From an alpha proteobacterium U9-1i (GTDB taxonomy: Bacteria > Pseudomonadota > Alphaproteobacteria > Caulobacterales > Aquidulcibacteraceae): DNA of 64,000 nt. Location of the stretch: positions 682,001 to 746,000 of the forward strand of contig BBSY01000002.1 of assembly GCA_000974665.1 (NCBI GenBank), read 5' to 3'. The notes under the pieces are model-generated. The model had not been told where the DNA came from. It saw nothing but the letters and a program-made list of their open reading frames with translations, and searched no databases. Positions 10,153 to 16,856 of the stretch are shown here, piece after piece (positions within the stretch are counted from its first letter, which is position 1; each line of letters starts with the position of its first letter). Position numbers and translations under genes: made by a program.

Positions 10153-10770
10153 TTAGAGCGTCCAGCTTGCGTCGGCGGCAGCCGGTGTCGGCAATTTGGC
10201 GGTGAGCGCCAGCGTCGCGTCGACGTGGACGGGCGGCAATTCAACCCCGACCAGCGCACCAAAGACGCCGTCATCACCGAGTGGGCGCCGCGCGGGGTGC
10301 GCATGAAAAACCGCGAACTTCGACCAGTCCGAGCGCGTTAGGGCCTCTGGTTCCTGTTGCGCCGTTGCGAACGCCATCGCCACGCGTCGGCGCGCCGGAA
10401 TGATGGGCGCGTCGTCCCACAGCGAACCCGACGCCAACCGCGATAACGCATCGTTCACGGCGTCGCCCACGATCTGTGGAACGCGCCCCGTTACGCACAG
10501 ACGCAGCGTTTGCGTGTAGGTGAGGCCGGAGAACTCCACGCAGCGCAAAGTCACATCGAAGGCGCGCCCGGCATCCGCCGTCAGCGTTTCATCGTGCGGC
10601 ACCGTGATGATGCCGGTCTCGCGTTCGATCGCGAACCGCCCGCCCGCGTCGTCAAGCAACGTGAAGCCCGCCGCAAGCGGATCATCGCCCGCTGGCGCAT
10701 CGACAAACGCCTGCGCTTTCTCGACCGGGATCGAGTCAAAGCGGCTGGCGAAATCGTCCGACGTGCTCAT
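10153..10770 (-). CDS. Hypothetical protein, cadherin-like N-terminal segment
   Basis: A 205-residue soluble protein that I do not recognise. There is no signal peptide or membrane segment. Residues about 32-58 (FTLLDDAGGRFAIERETGII) resemble one strand-turn unit of cadherin-like repeats, in which 'F.ID..TG.I' is the usual motif, but calcium-binding residues of true cadherins are not evident. The remainder is low in charge pattern and unremarkable, with a C-terminal Ala/Pro-rich tail. It lies between the trans-sulfuration enzyme and the aldehyde dehydrogenase on the same strand with 81- and 65-bp gaps, so it may be separately transcribed. Codon use and GC are like the neighbours. No function is assigned. 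Confidence 0.6.
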   Translation of the reverse strand: MSTSDDFASRFDSIPVEKAQAFVDAPAGDDPLAAGFTLLDDAGGRFAIERETGIITVPHDETLTADAGRAFDVTLRCVEFSGLTYTQTLRLCVTGRVPQIVGDAVNDALSRLASGSLWDDAPIIPARRRVAMAFATAQQEPEALTRSDWSKFAVFHAHPARRPLGDDGVFGALVGVELPPVHVDATLALTAKLPTPAAADASWTL

Positions 10771-10835
10771 CCGGCGGACTTTGCCGCATGACGGCTAACG
10801 GCCCGTGAAGGTGGCGTTTTCGTTGTGTTTACCGA

Positions 10836-12272
10836 TCAGGCCTGTTCGCCCCAGCCGATCGCCGCTTTCACTTCGAGAAACTCTTCCATGCCAAAATGCC
10901 CGCCTTCGCGCCCCAGGCCCGATTGCTTGTAGCCGCCGAACGGCGTGCCCATGCCGCCGAACGCGCCATTGATGTGGACGTTGCCGGCGCGCAGCTTGCG
11001 CGCGACTTTGCGAGCGCGCTCCTCGGAGCCCTGCACGTACGCCGCGAGGCCATACGGCGTGTCGTTGGCGATTTTGATCGCTTCTTCTTCGGTCTCGTAC
11101 GGAATGATCACCAGCACCGGGCCGAAGATTTCTTCGCGCGCGATGGTCATGTCATTGGTGACGTTCGCGAACACCGTGGGCTTCACGAAGTAGCCGCGGT
11201 TGTGCCCGTCCGGCCGGCCCGGACCGCCGGCGGCGACTTTCGCGCCTTCGTCGATGCCCTTCTGCAGCAAGCTTTGCACCTTGGTGAATTGGTTGCCATT
11301 GGCGAGCGGGCCGATCGCGCCCTTCTCGGCGCTCTCGGGCACCTGCACCTTGATCGCGTTCGCGGTCGCCGCGGCGATTGCGACGACTTCGTCGTAGCGC
11401 GACTTTGGCGCCAGCATCCGCGACGGCGCGTTGCAGCTTTGGCCGGTGTTCGTCGCCATGTGCATCATCGAACGCGCGACGCTCTTTTGCAGATCGGCGT
11501 CGTCCAGGATGATGTTCGGGCTCTTGCCGCCGAGCTCAAGCGCGACCTTCTTGATGCCCTTGGCGCACGCTTCCATCACCGCCGTGCCGGCGCGCGTCGA
11601 GCCCGTGAAACTCATCATGTCCACGTCGGGGTGCGCCGAAAGCGCGGCGCCGACACCAGGGCCGTCGCCGTTCACAAGATTGAACACGCCCTTCGGCACG
11701 CCAGCTTCGTCAAGAATTTCCGCGAACAGCACCGCGTTCAACGGCGCGAGTTCAGAGGGCTTCAGCACCATGGTGCAGCCGGCGGCGAGCGCGGGACCTA
11801 CCTTCGCGCACACTTGGTTCATCGGCCAATTCCACGGCGTGATCATGCCGATGACGCCGATCGGCTCCTTCAAGATGCGCCGGCCGGCGCCGTAATCGCT
11901 TTCGAACGCGAATGTATCGAGCTGCTTGCGCGCGTCGATCAGATAGCCAAGCCCAGCCGGCGCCTGCGAGCTCTGCGCGAGCGGGGCGGGGGCGCCCATT
12001 TCCATGGAGATGGTTTCAGCCATCTCGCCCATGCGCCGCTGATAAACGGCGATGATCTTGTCCAGCAGCGCCTTGCGCTCATCGACGCTGGATTGGCTCC
12101 AGCTTTCGAACGCGCGCTTGGCGGCTGCGACAGCTTTGTCCACGTCGGCGGCCGAGCCGAGCGAGATGCGCCCGCACGGCTCCTCGTTGGCCGGATTGAT
12201 CACGTCATGCGTGCGCGGCTTCACCGGCGGGACCCATTGGCCGTCGATGTAGAAATTGAGCTTCTCACGCAT
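10836..12272 (-). CDS. Aldehyde dehydrogenase family protein
   Basis: A 478-residue NAD(P)-dependent aldehyde dehydrogenase. Catalytic Cys280 is in NTGQSCNAPSR, the general base Glu246 in ALELGGKSPN, and the oxyanion Asn148 in TPWNWP. The cofactor loop SFTGSTRAG is present. Length fits the family. The start at 12272 (MREKLNFYIDG) is chosen over an extension to 12299 because family members begin close to the first beta strand. Substrate is unknown: the sequence resembles the broad group acting on aliphatic or aromatic aldehydes, and the neighbours give no pathway. A nested palindromic repeat lies immediately upstream at 12301-12400. Confidence 0.92.
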   Translation of the reverse strand: MREKLNFYIDGQWVPPVKPRTHDVINPANEEPCGRISLGSAADVDKAVAAAKRAFESWSQSSVDERKALLDKIIAVYQRRMGEMAETISMEMGAPAPLAQSSQAPAGLGYLIDARKQLDTFAFESDYGAGRRILKEPIGVIGMITPWNWPMNQVCAKVGPALAAGCTMVLKPSELAPLNAVLFAEILDEAGVPKGVFNLVNGDGPGVGAALSAHPDVDMMSFTGSTRAGTAVMEACAKGIKKVALELGGKSPNIILDDADLQKSVARSMMHMATNTGQSCNAPSRMLAPKSRYDEVVAIAAATANAIKVQVPESAEKGAIGPLANGNQFTKVQSLLQKGIDEGAKVAAGGPGRPDGHNRGYFVKPTVFANVTNDMTIAREEIFGPVLVIIPYETEEEAIKIANDTPYGLAAYVQGSEERARKVARKLRAGNVHINGAFGGMGTPFGGYKQSGLGREGGHFGMEEFLEVKAAIGWGEQA

Positions 12273-12300
12273 GGGGGTGCTCCGATGATCAAACCACATT

Positions 12301-12400
12301 CGTCATCCCGGCTGACCGAAGGGAGAGCCGGGACCCAGGGATCAAAGGTCGCTTCGTTTGCCCTGGGTCCCGGATCACGCTCCGCGTGTCCGGGATGACG
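12301..12400. repeat. Nested palindromic repeat element (CGTCATCCCGG type)
   Basis: A 100-bp element with two nested inverted repeats. The outer arms CGTCATCCCGG (12301-12311) and CCGGGATGACG (12390-12400) are perfect, and the inner arms CCGGGACCCAGGG (12328-12340) and CCCTGGGTCCCGG (12361-12373) are perfect. It fills most of the gap between the divergent aldehyde dehydrogenase and trmB genes. Elements beginning CGTCATCCC and ending GGGATGACG are dispersed in many alphaproteobacterial genomes; that this is one of them is from general knowledge. It could form a cruciform, or a long RNA hairpin in the 5' leader of either gene. Confidence 0.85.
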
Positions 12401-12437
12401 GTTTCGTTCTATATGGCCCGATCAGCGACGGACACCA

Positions 12438-13208
12438 ATGGACCATCCGCCCCTCCGCACCTTCGGCCGCATGAAAGCCCGACCGCTCAAGCCACGCCAA
12501 CAGGCTTTGGTGGAGGAGCTGCTGCCGCACTTGGCTGTGCCGGCGGAGGGGATGATTGACATTGAGGCGCTGTTCTCCCCCTCCCCCATGGATCGACCTT
12601 TGGGGGAGGGGGCAGGGGGTGGGGTGAAACTCCGCGCGTCGAGCCTCACCCCGCCCCCCAACCCCCTCCCCTCGAGGGGAGGGGGAGCTGTCCTTGAAAT
12701 CGGCTTCGGCGGCGGCGAGCATCTCGTCGCGCAAGCCGCCGCACATCCCGAGCAACTTTTCATCGGCGCCGAGCCCTTCCTCAACGGAATCGGCTCATGC
12801 CTCCGCCACATTGAGGAAAGCGGCGTGCAGAACGTGCGCCTCTGGCATGGCGACGCCCGTGACGTGGTCGCGCGCCTGCCGGACGCCTCGCTGGACCGCT
12901 GCTACATTCTTTTTCCCGATCCCTGGCCGAAGCTGCGTCACCACAAGCGCCGCCTCATCCAACCCGATTTCCTGGCCGAACTCGCGCGCGTGCTGAAACC
13001 TGGCGCCGAGGTACGGTTCGCGACCGATTGGGCCAACTACGCCGAATGGACCTTGGACATGTTTCACAAGGAACCCCGCTTCACCTGGCTCGCCGAACGC
13101 GCCGACGATTGGCGCAAAGCTTGGGAAGGCCATGTGCCGACGCGGTATGAGCAAAAGCGCTTGGGCGATTGCGCGCCGGTTTGGCTTAGATTCAGGTTGG
13201 ACCGCTAA
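12438..13208 (+). CDS. trmB: tRNA (guanine-N7-)-methyltransferase with in-frame repeat insertion
   Basis: TrmB makes m7G46 in tRNA using SAM. The 256-residue product carries the family motifs LEIGFGGGEHL (SAM site, residues 86-96), FIGAEPF, DRCYILFPDPWPKLRHHKRR (the FPDPWPK..H.KRR signature) and a C-terminal TRYE..R segment. Unusually, residues about 47-84 are encoded by a palindromic repeat element at 12575-12687, giving a Pro/Gly-rich stretch between the N-terminal arm and the first Rossmann strand, where other TrmB proteins have only a few residues. The frame is kept through the insertion, so the gene looks functional. The ATG at 12438 is followed directly by an N-terminus rich in basic residues. 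Confidence 0.9.
   Translation: MDHPPLRTFGRMKARPLKPRQQALVEELLPHLAVPAEGMIDIEALFSPSPMDRPLGEGAGGGVKLRASSLTPPPNPLPSRGGGAVLEIGFGGGEHLVAQAAAHPEQLFIGAEPFLNGIGSCLRHIEESGVQNVRLWHGDARDVVARLPDASLDRCYILFPDPWPKLRHHKRRLIQPDFLAELARVLKPGAEVRFATDWANYAEWTLDMFHKEPRFTWLAERADDWRKAWEGHVPTRYEQKRLGDCAPVWLRFRLDR
12575..12687. repeat. CCCCCTCC/GGAGGGGG palindromic element inside trmB
   Basis: A 113-bp element with a hairpin at each end: CTCCCCCTCCCCC pairs approximately with GGGGGAGGGGG (12575-12612), and CCCCCTCCCCTCGAGGGGAGGGGG forms the 3' hairpin (12664-12687). The middle has GGGGGTGGGGTG facing CACCCCGCCCCCC. The same architecture occurs between rpsO and pnp at 21725-21855. Here it lies wholly within trmB and is translated in frame as about 38 residues. 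Confidence 0.85.
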
Positions 13209-13218
13209 GGTCGCGGCC

Positions 13219-13710
13219 ATGAGCCAGTTTCGTTCGAAGTTTTTCAGTGCTTGCGCCATCGCCGCGAGTGTTTGGGTGTCGGCCTGCGCATCGGCGCCCG
13301 CGTCCGCACCGACCGAGGTTCGCCAGATCGTCTCGACCACATCCTTCGGCATGTGCGTTGGCTATTGCACGACGCGGCTTGAGATCAGCGAAGGGCAGGC
13401 GGTGTTGATCCGCGAAGCGCGCGGCGGCCGTGGCGCGCCGCAGAATTTGCCCGAGCAACGCTTCGCGGCGCCGCTGAGCGCTGCCGAATGGCAGGACATT
13501 GCGCGTCTCGCCGCGAGCACGAACCTGCAAAGCCTGCCTGACGTCATCGGCTGTCCCGATTGCGCCGACGGCGGCGCGGAAACGCTAACCATAAATGGCG
13601 CGGGCTCGGAGACCGTGACCTTCGATCACGGCGCGACGGTTCCACAGGCGCAGCCGCTTTTGGATCGCGTCCGCGCGCTGCGCGAGCGATTGATGCCGAA
13701 AGAGGGCTGA
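13219..13710 (+). CDS. Small lipoprotein, DUF6438-like
   Basis: A 163-residue predicted lipoprotein: a hydrophobic leader ends in VSAC (lipobox, acylated Cys about residue 18), followed by an Ala/Ser/Pro linker. The mature part has FGMCVGYCTTRLEISEGQAV, a pattern like the 'FGxCPxYxxxIxxDG' opening of DUF6438 proteins, and a CPDC pair near residue 115, so two cysteine pairs may form disulfides in the periplasm. The family link is by eye and moderate. The ATG at 13219 is preferred over an ORF extension into trmB because it places the signal sequence at the N-terminus. A strong terminator hairpin follows at 13773-13802. Confidence 0.72.
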   Translation: MSQFRSKFFSACAIAASVWVSACASAPASAPTEVRQIVSTTSFGMCVGYCTTRLEISEGQAVLIREARGGRGAPQNLPEQRFAAPLSAAEWQDIARLAASTNLQSLPDVIGCPDCADGGAETLTINGAGSETVTFDHGATVPQAQPLLDRVRALRERLMPKEG

Positions 13711-13772
13711 CAAAGCCTCTCGGAGCGGTTATATCGCCTCCAACACATCGCTGATGCCTCCGATGGAGGTTC

Positions 13773-13802
13773 AGCGGCGGGCCAAAAGCCCGCCGCTTTT
13801 TT
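13773..13802 (+). terminator. Rho-independent terminator or attenuator between lipoprotein gene and rimP
   Basis: A perfect 10-bp stem, AGCGGCGGGC / GCCCGCCGCT, with loop CAAAA and a run of six T residues. It closes the lipoprotein transcript. Because rimP begins directly behind it and no promoter is obvious in between, it may also act as an attenuator in the leader of the rimP-nusA-infB operon. Confidence 0.85.
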
Positions 13803-14481
13803 GTTACCGGTCGCCCGGTATTTTGGGAGCCCGCCGCTGCGGACCACGAACCCACTCGAAGAGCGCGTCGTCGCTCTCTTGGAACCGGACGCCGAGGCGC
13901 TCGGCTATCGGTTGGTGCGCGTGCGTCTGCTCGGCAACCGCCGCAAAACACTGCAGATCATGGCTGAGCGCATCAGCGACGGTGATTTCAACAGCGGCGA
14001 TTGCACCAAGCTGGCGCGCCGCGCCAACGAAGCGCTCGAACCGATCGAGTACGATAGCCTCGAAGTGTCGTCGCCCGGCATCGATCGCCCGCTGATGCGC
14101 ATCGAGGATTTCACGCGCTTCATCGGCCACATGGCCAAGCTTGAAACAACCGCGATGCTCGACGGGCAGAAGCGCTTCAAGGGCGAGATCGTGTCGGTTG
14201 ATGGCGACGTCATCTCCCTCAAGACCGAGCAGGGCGAGCCGAAGATCAAGTTCTCGGCGCTGCACGACGCCCGCCTCGTGCTGACAGACAAGCTGATCGA
14301 AGAAGATTTGCGGCGCGCGAAAGCCGTCGAACGTGATTTTCCTCCCCCGCTTGCGGGGGAGGTGTCGCCGCAGGCGACGGAGGGGGCGGCTGACGCTTCC
14401 CCCCTCAGTCATCGCGCTGCGCGCACTGACAGCTCCCCCGCGCGCGGGGGAGCAAACAAGACGAAGAGGAAAAACACATGA
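13801..14481 (+). CDS. rimP: Ribosome maturation factor RimP with repeat-encoded C-terminal tail
   Basis: RimP binds the 30S subunit during assembly. Family features are LEERVVALLEPDAEALGY, a GDCTKLARRANEAL segment, LEVSSPGIDRPL and a C-terminal SH3-like barrel (FKGEIVSVDGDVISL). The frame opens with TTG at 13801, but that codon lies in the T tract of the preceding terminator. An in-frame CTG at 13837, seven bases after GGGAG, gives a more natural N-terminus (RTTNPLEERV). From about codon 179 the frame runs through a palindromic element (14341-14451), adding a roughly 48-residue Pro/Ala-rich tail absent from typical RimP. The stop overlaps the nusA ATG as ATGA. Confidence 0.88.
   Translation: MLPVARYFGSPPLRTTNPLEERVVALLEPDAEALGYRLVRVRLLGNRRKTLQIMAERISDGDFNSGDCTKLARRANEALEPIEYDSLEVSSPGIDRPLMRIEDFTRFIGHMAKLETTAMLDGQKRFKGEIVSVDGDVISLKTEQGEPKIKFSALHDARLVLTDKLIEEDLRRAKAVERDFPPPLAGEVSPQATEGAADASPLSHRAARTDSSPARGGANKTKRKNT
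14341..14451. repeat. CCTCCCCCGC palindromic element in the 3' end of rimP
   Basis: The 5' hairpin CCTCCCCCGCTTGCGGGGGAGG (14341-14362, here 22 bp) and 3' hairpin CTCCCCCGCGCGCGGGGGAG (14432-14451) flank a middle with GTCGCCGCAGGCGAC and an inverted repeat around CAGTCATCGCGCTGCGC. It is the same type as the element at 61109-61216. It is read in frame as the last part of RimP. Confidence 0.82.
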
Positions 14482-16103
14482 GCACCGGCATTTCCGCAAA
14501 CCGGATGGAAATTCTGCAGATCGCTGATGCGGTCGCGCGCGAGAAGTCGATCGACAAAGAGATCGTTATCGAAGCGATGGAGCACGCGCTGCAAAAGGCC
14601 GCGCGCTCGCGCTACGGCGCTGAGCACGACATTCGCGCCTCGATTGACGTGAAAACCGGCGAAATGACGCTGAAGCGCGTGATGACGGTGGTGGACGATA
14701 GCGTTCTCGATCCAGAAACGCGGCCCTTCAATCCGTCGACTGACATCATGCTCGACGTCGCCCGAAAAACCGATCCGGAAGCGGCGCTCGGCAAGACCTA
14801 CGAGGAATTGTTGCCGCCGATCGAATTCGGCCGCGTCGCCGCGCAAACCGCCAAGCAGGTAATCAATCACGAAGTCCGCGAAGCCGAGCGCGAGCGTCAA
14901 TTCGGCGAATATAAGGATCGCATGGGCGAGATCATCAACGGCGTCGTCAAGCGCGTTGAGTTCTACAACGTCATCGTCGATCTCGGCCGTGCGGAGGGCG
15001 TGATCCGCCGTTCCGAGGCCATTCCGCGTGAAAACCTCCGCGTGGGCGATCGCACGCGCGCTTACATTTACGACGTGCGCCGCGAAACCAAGGGCCCGCA
15101 AATCTTCCTGTCGCGCGCCAAGCCGGAATTCATGGCGCGTTTGTTCGCGCAGGAAGTGCCTGAAGTTTATGAGGGCGTGATCGAGATCAAAGCCGCCGCC
15201 CGCGATCCGGGCTCGCGCGCCAAAATCGCCGTGCTTTCGCACGATTCCAGCATTGATCCGGTCGGCGCGTGCGTGGGTATGCGCGGCGCACGCGTGCAAG
15301 CGGTCGTCGGCGAATTGCAAGGCGAGAAGATCGACATCATTCCGTGGTCGCCCGATCCGGCGACCTTCATCGTCAACGCTTTGCAGCCGGCGGAAGTGTC
15401 GAAGGTGGTGCTTGATCCGGAAGACGCGCGCGTCGAAGTGGTTGTGCACGAAGCACAGCTTTCGCTCGCCATCGGCCGCCGCGGTCAGAACGTGCGCCTC
15501 GCCAGCCAGCTCACCGGTTGGTCGATCGATATCCTCACCGAAGCCGAGGAATCCGAGCGCCGTCAGAAGGAATTCGCGACCCGCACCGAACTCTTCATCA
15601 AGGCGCTGGAAGTGGACGAAATGTTCGCTCAGCTGCTGGCCTCGGAAGGCTTCGAAACGGTCGAGGAAATCGCCTATGTCGACGCGAACGAATTGGCGGT
15701 TATCGAAGGCCTTAACGACGAGATTGCCGAGGAACTCCAAGCCCGCGCGCGCGACTTCCTCGACAAGCTCGCCGCTGAACTCGAAGCCAAGCGCGTCGAA
15801 CTCGGCGTTGAGGATACGCTTGCGGCCGTGACCGGCCTCAATGGCCAGATGCTCGTGGCGCTCGGCGAAAAGGGCGTGAAGACGCTCGACGATTTCGCTG
15901 GGCTTACGGGCGACGATCTGCGTGGCTGGTTCGAAACCAAGAATGGTGAGCGCGTGCGCGAGCCGGGCGTGCTCGAAAGCTTCGAACTCACAGCGGAGGC
16001 GGCTGACGCTTTGATCCTGACCGCGCGCGTCGCCGCGGGCTGGATCGACGCCCCGGCGCAAGACGAGGAACCGGTTGGCGAAAACGACAACCAAGACGCT
16101 TGA
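14478..16103 (+). CDS. nusA: Transcription termination/antitermination factor NusA
   Basis: A 541-residue NusA, which binds RNA polymerase and nascent RNA to modulate pausing, termination and antitermination. Order: N-terminal RNAP-binding domain (1-125), S1 domain (GEIINGVVKRVEFYNVIVDL, about 150-215), tandem KH domains (VGACVGMRGARVQAVVGEL and AIGRRGQNVRLASQLTGW, about 250-360), and C-terminal helix-hairpin-helix acidic repeats (about 375-520), as in other alphaproteobacteria. It starts within the rimP stop (ATGA) and ends overlapping the ylxR-like gene by 29 bases, so the operon is translationally coupled. Confidence 0.97.
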   Translation: MSTGISANRMEILQIADAVAREKSIDKEIVIEAMEHALQKAARSRYGAEHDIRASIDVKTGEMTLKRVMTVVDDSVLDPETRPFNPSTDIMLDVARKTDPEAALGKTYEELLPPIEFGRVAAQTAKQVINHEVREAERERQFGEYKDRMGEIINGVVKRVEFYNVIVDLGRAEGVIRRSEAIPRENLRVGDRTRAYIYDVRRETKGPQIFLSRAKPEFMARLFAQEVPEVYEGVIEIKAAARDPGSRAKIAVLSHDSSIDPVGACVGMRGARVQAVVGELQGEKIDIIPWSPDPATFIVNALQPAEVSKVVLDPEDARVEVVVHEAQLSLAIGRRGQNVRLASQLTGWSIDILTEAEESERRQKEFATRTELFIKALEVDEMFAQLLASEGFETVEEIAYVDANELAVIEGLNDEIAEELQARARDFLDKLAAELEAKRVELGVEDTLAAVTGLNGQMLVALGEKGVKTLDDFAGLTGDDLRGWFETKNGERVREPGVLESFELTAEAADALILTARVAAGWIDAPAQDEEPVGENDNQDA

Positions 16104-16830
16104 TGGGGGCGCTGACGCCCCCGAACAAAGCAAACCCGCTGGCCGGGAGCGCCGCTGCGTAGCCACGCAAACGGTGCTTCCGGAAGCGCGCCTGATCCGT
16201 TTCGCGCTTGGCCCCGACAACCTGCTTGTGCCAGACGTTGCGGCCAAGCTGCCGGGACGCGGCGTTTGGGTCGGCGCGCGCCGTGACCTCGTCGAACACG
16301 CACGGCGCAAAGGCGGCTTCGCTCGCGCGCTCAAAACGTCGGTAAATGCGCCCGAAACCTTGGCAGATCAGACCGAGGCGTTTTTGGCGAAGCGTTGCCT
16401 CGATTTCATAGGCCTGGCTAAGCGGGCGGGCGCCATCGCGATCGGGCAGACTCAGGTCGACGCTGCAATCCGCGAACGGCCGTCCAAACTGATGATCGAA
16501 GCAGAAGATGGCGCCGAGGAGGGTCGCGAAAAGCTGATGAGCCTCCATATAGGGCTCTGGGGCGCGCCACCGCCTGCAATTGGCTGCTTTTCCGCGTCGG
16601 AATTGGCGATGGCGCTGGGCCGGGATCGTGTGATACACGCATCCCTGCTTCAAGAGCGCTTGGCGGTGGCTTTGGCGGCTGAGATTGGCCGTCTTGCGGG
16701 TTTCCGCGCCATCGTACCTGCCTCTTGGCCCACACCCTGGCGCTCTTTTGGTCTGGGACTGGGCGGCGCGGACGCCGGATCCCCCGAAGGATTAGGCGGC
16801 GCGACGAGCACTTCGGCTTTGGAAGACTGA
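16075..16830 (+). CDS. YlxR (DUF448) RNA-binding protein with C-terminal L7Ae-like domain
   Basis: A 251-residue fusion of two RNA-binding domains. Residues about 24-90 match YlxR/DUF448 ([30 protein letters not shown]), a family now tied to RNase P modulation in Firmicutes. Residues about 105-200 resemble an L7Ae/YlxQ fold ([20 protein letters not shown]). The same fusion sits between nusA and infB in many alphaproteobacteria. The start is TTG at 16075, supported by GAGGA five bases upstream, and lies inside nusA in another frame. The tail after residue 210 is low-complexity and ends 26 bases before the infB start. The RNA target here is unknown. Confidence 0.88.
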   Translation: MAKTTTKTLDGGADAPEQSKPAGRERRCVATQTVLPEARLIRFALGPDNLLVPDVAAKLPGRGVWVGARRDLVEHARRKGGFARALKTSVNAPETLADQTEAFLAKRCLDFIGLAKRAGAIAIGQTQVDAAIRERPSKLMIEAEDGAEEGREKLMSLHIGLWGAPPPAIGCFSASELAMALGRDRVIHASLLQERLAVALAAEIGRLAGFRAIVPASWPTPWRSFGLGLGGADAGSPEGLGGATSTSALED

Positions 16831-16856
16831 CGCAACGGATTGGCGAACACCACTGC

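Noticed and set aside
16725-16856. Extended infB start upstream of 16857
   Set aside because: The extension overlaps the ylxR-like gene and is not IF-2-like, whereas MTDGSEQKD at 16857 fits alphaproteobacterial IF-2.
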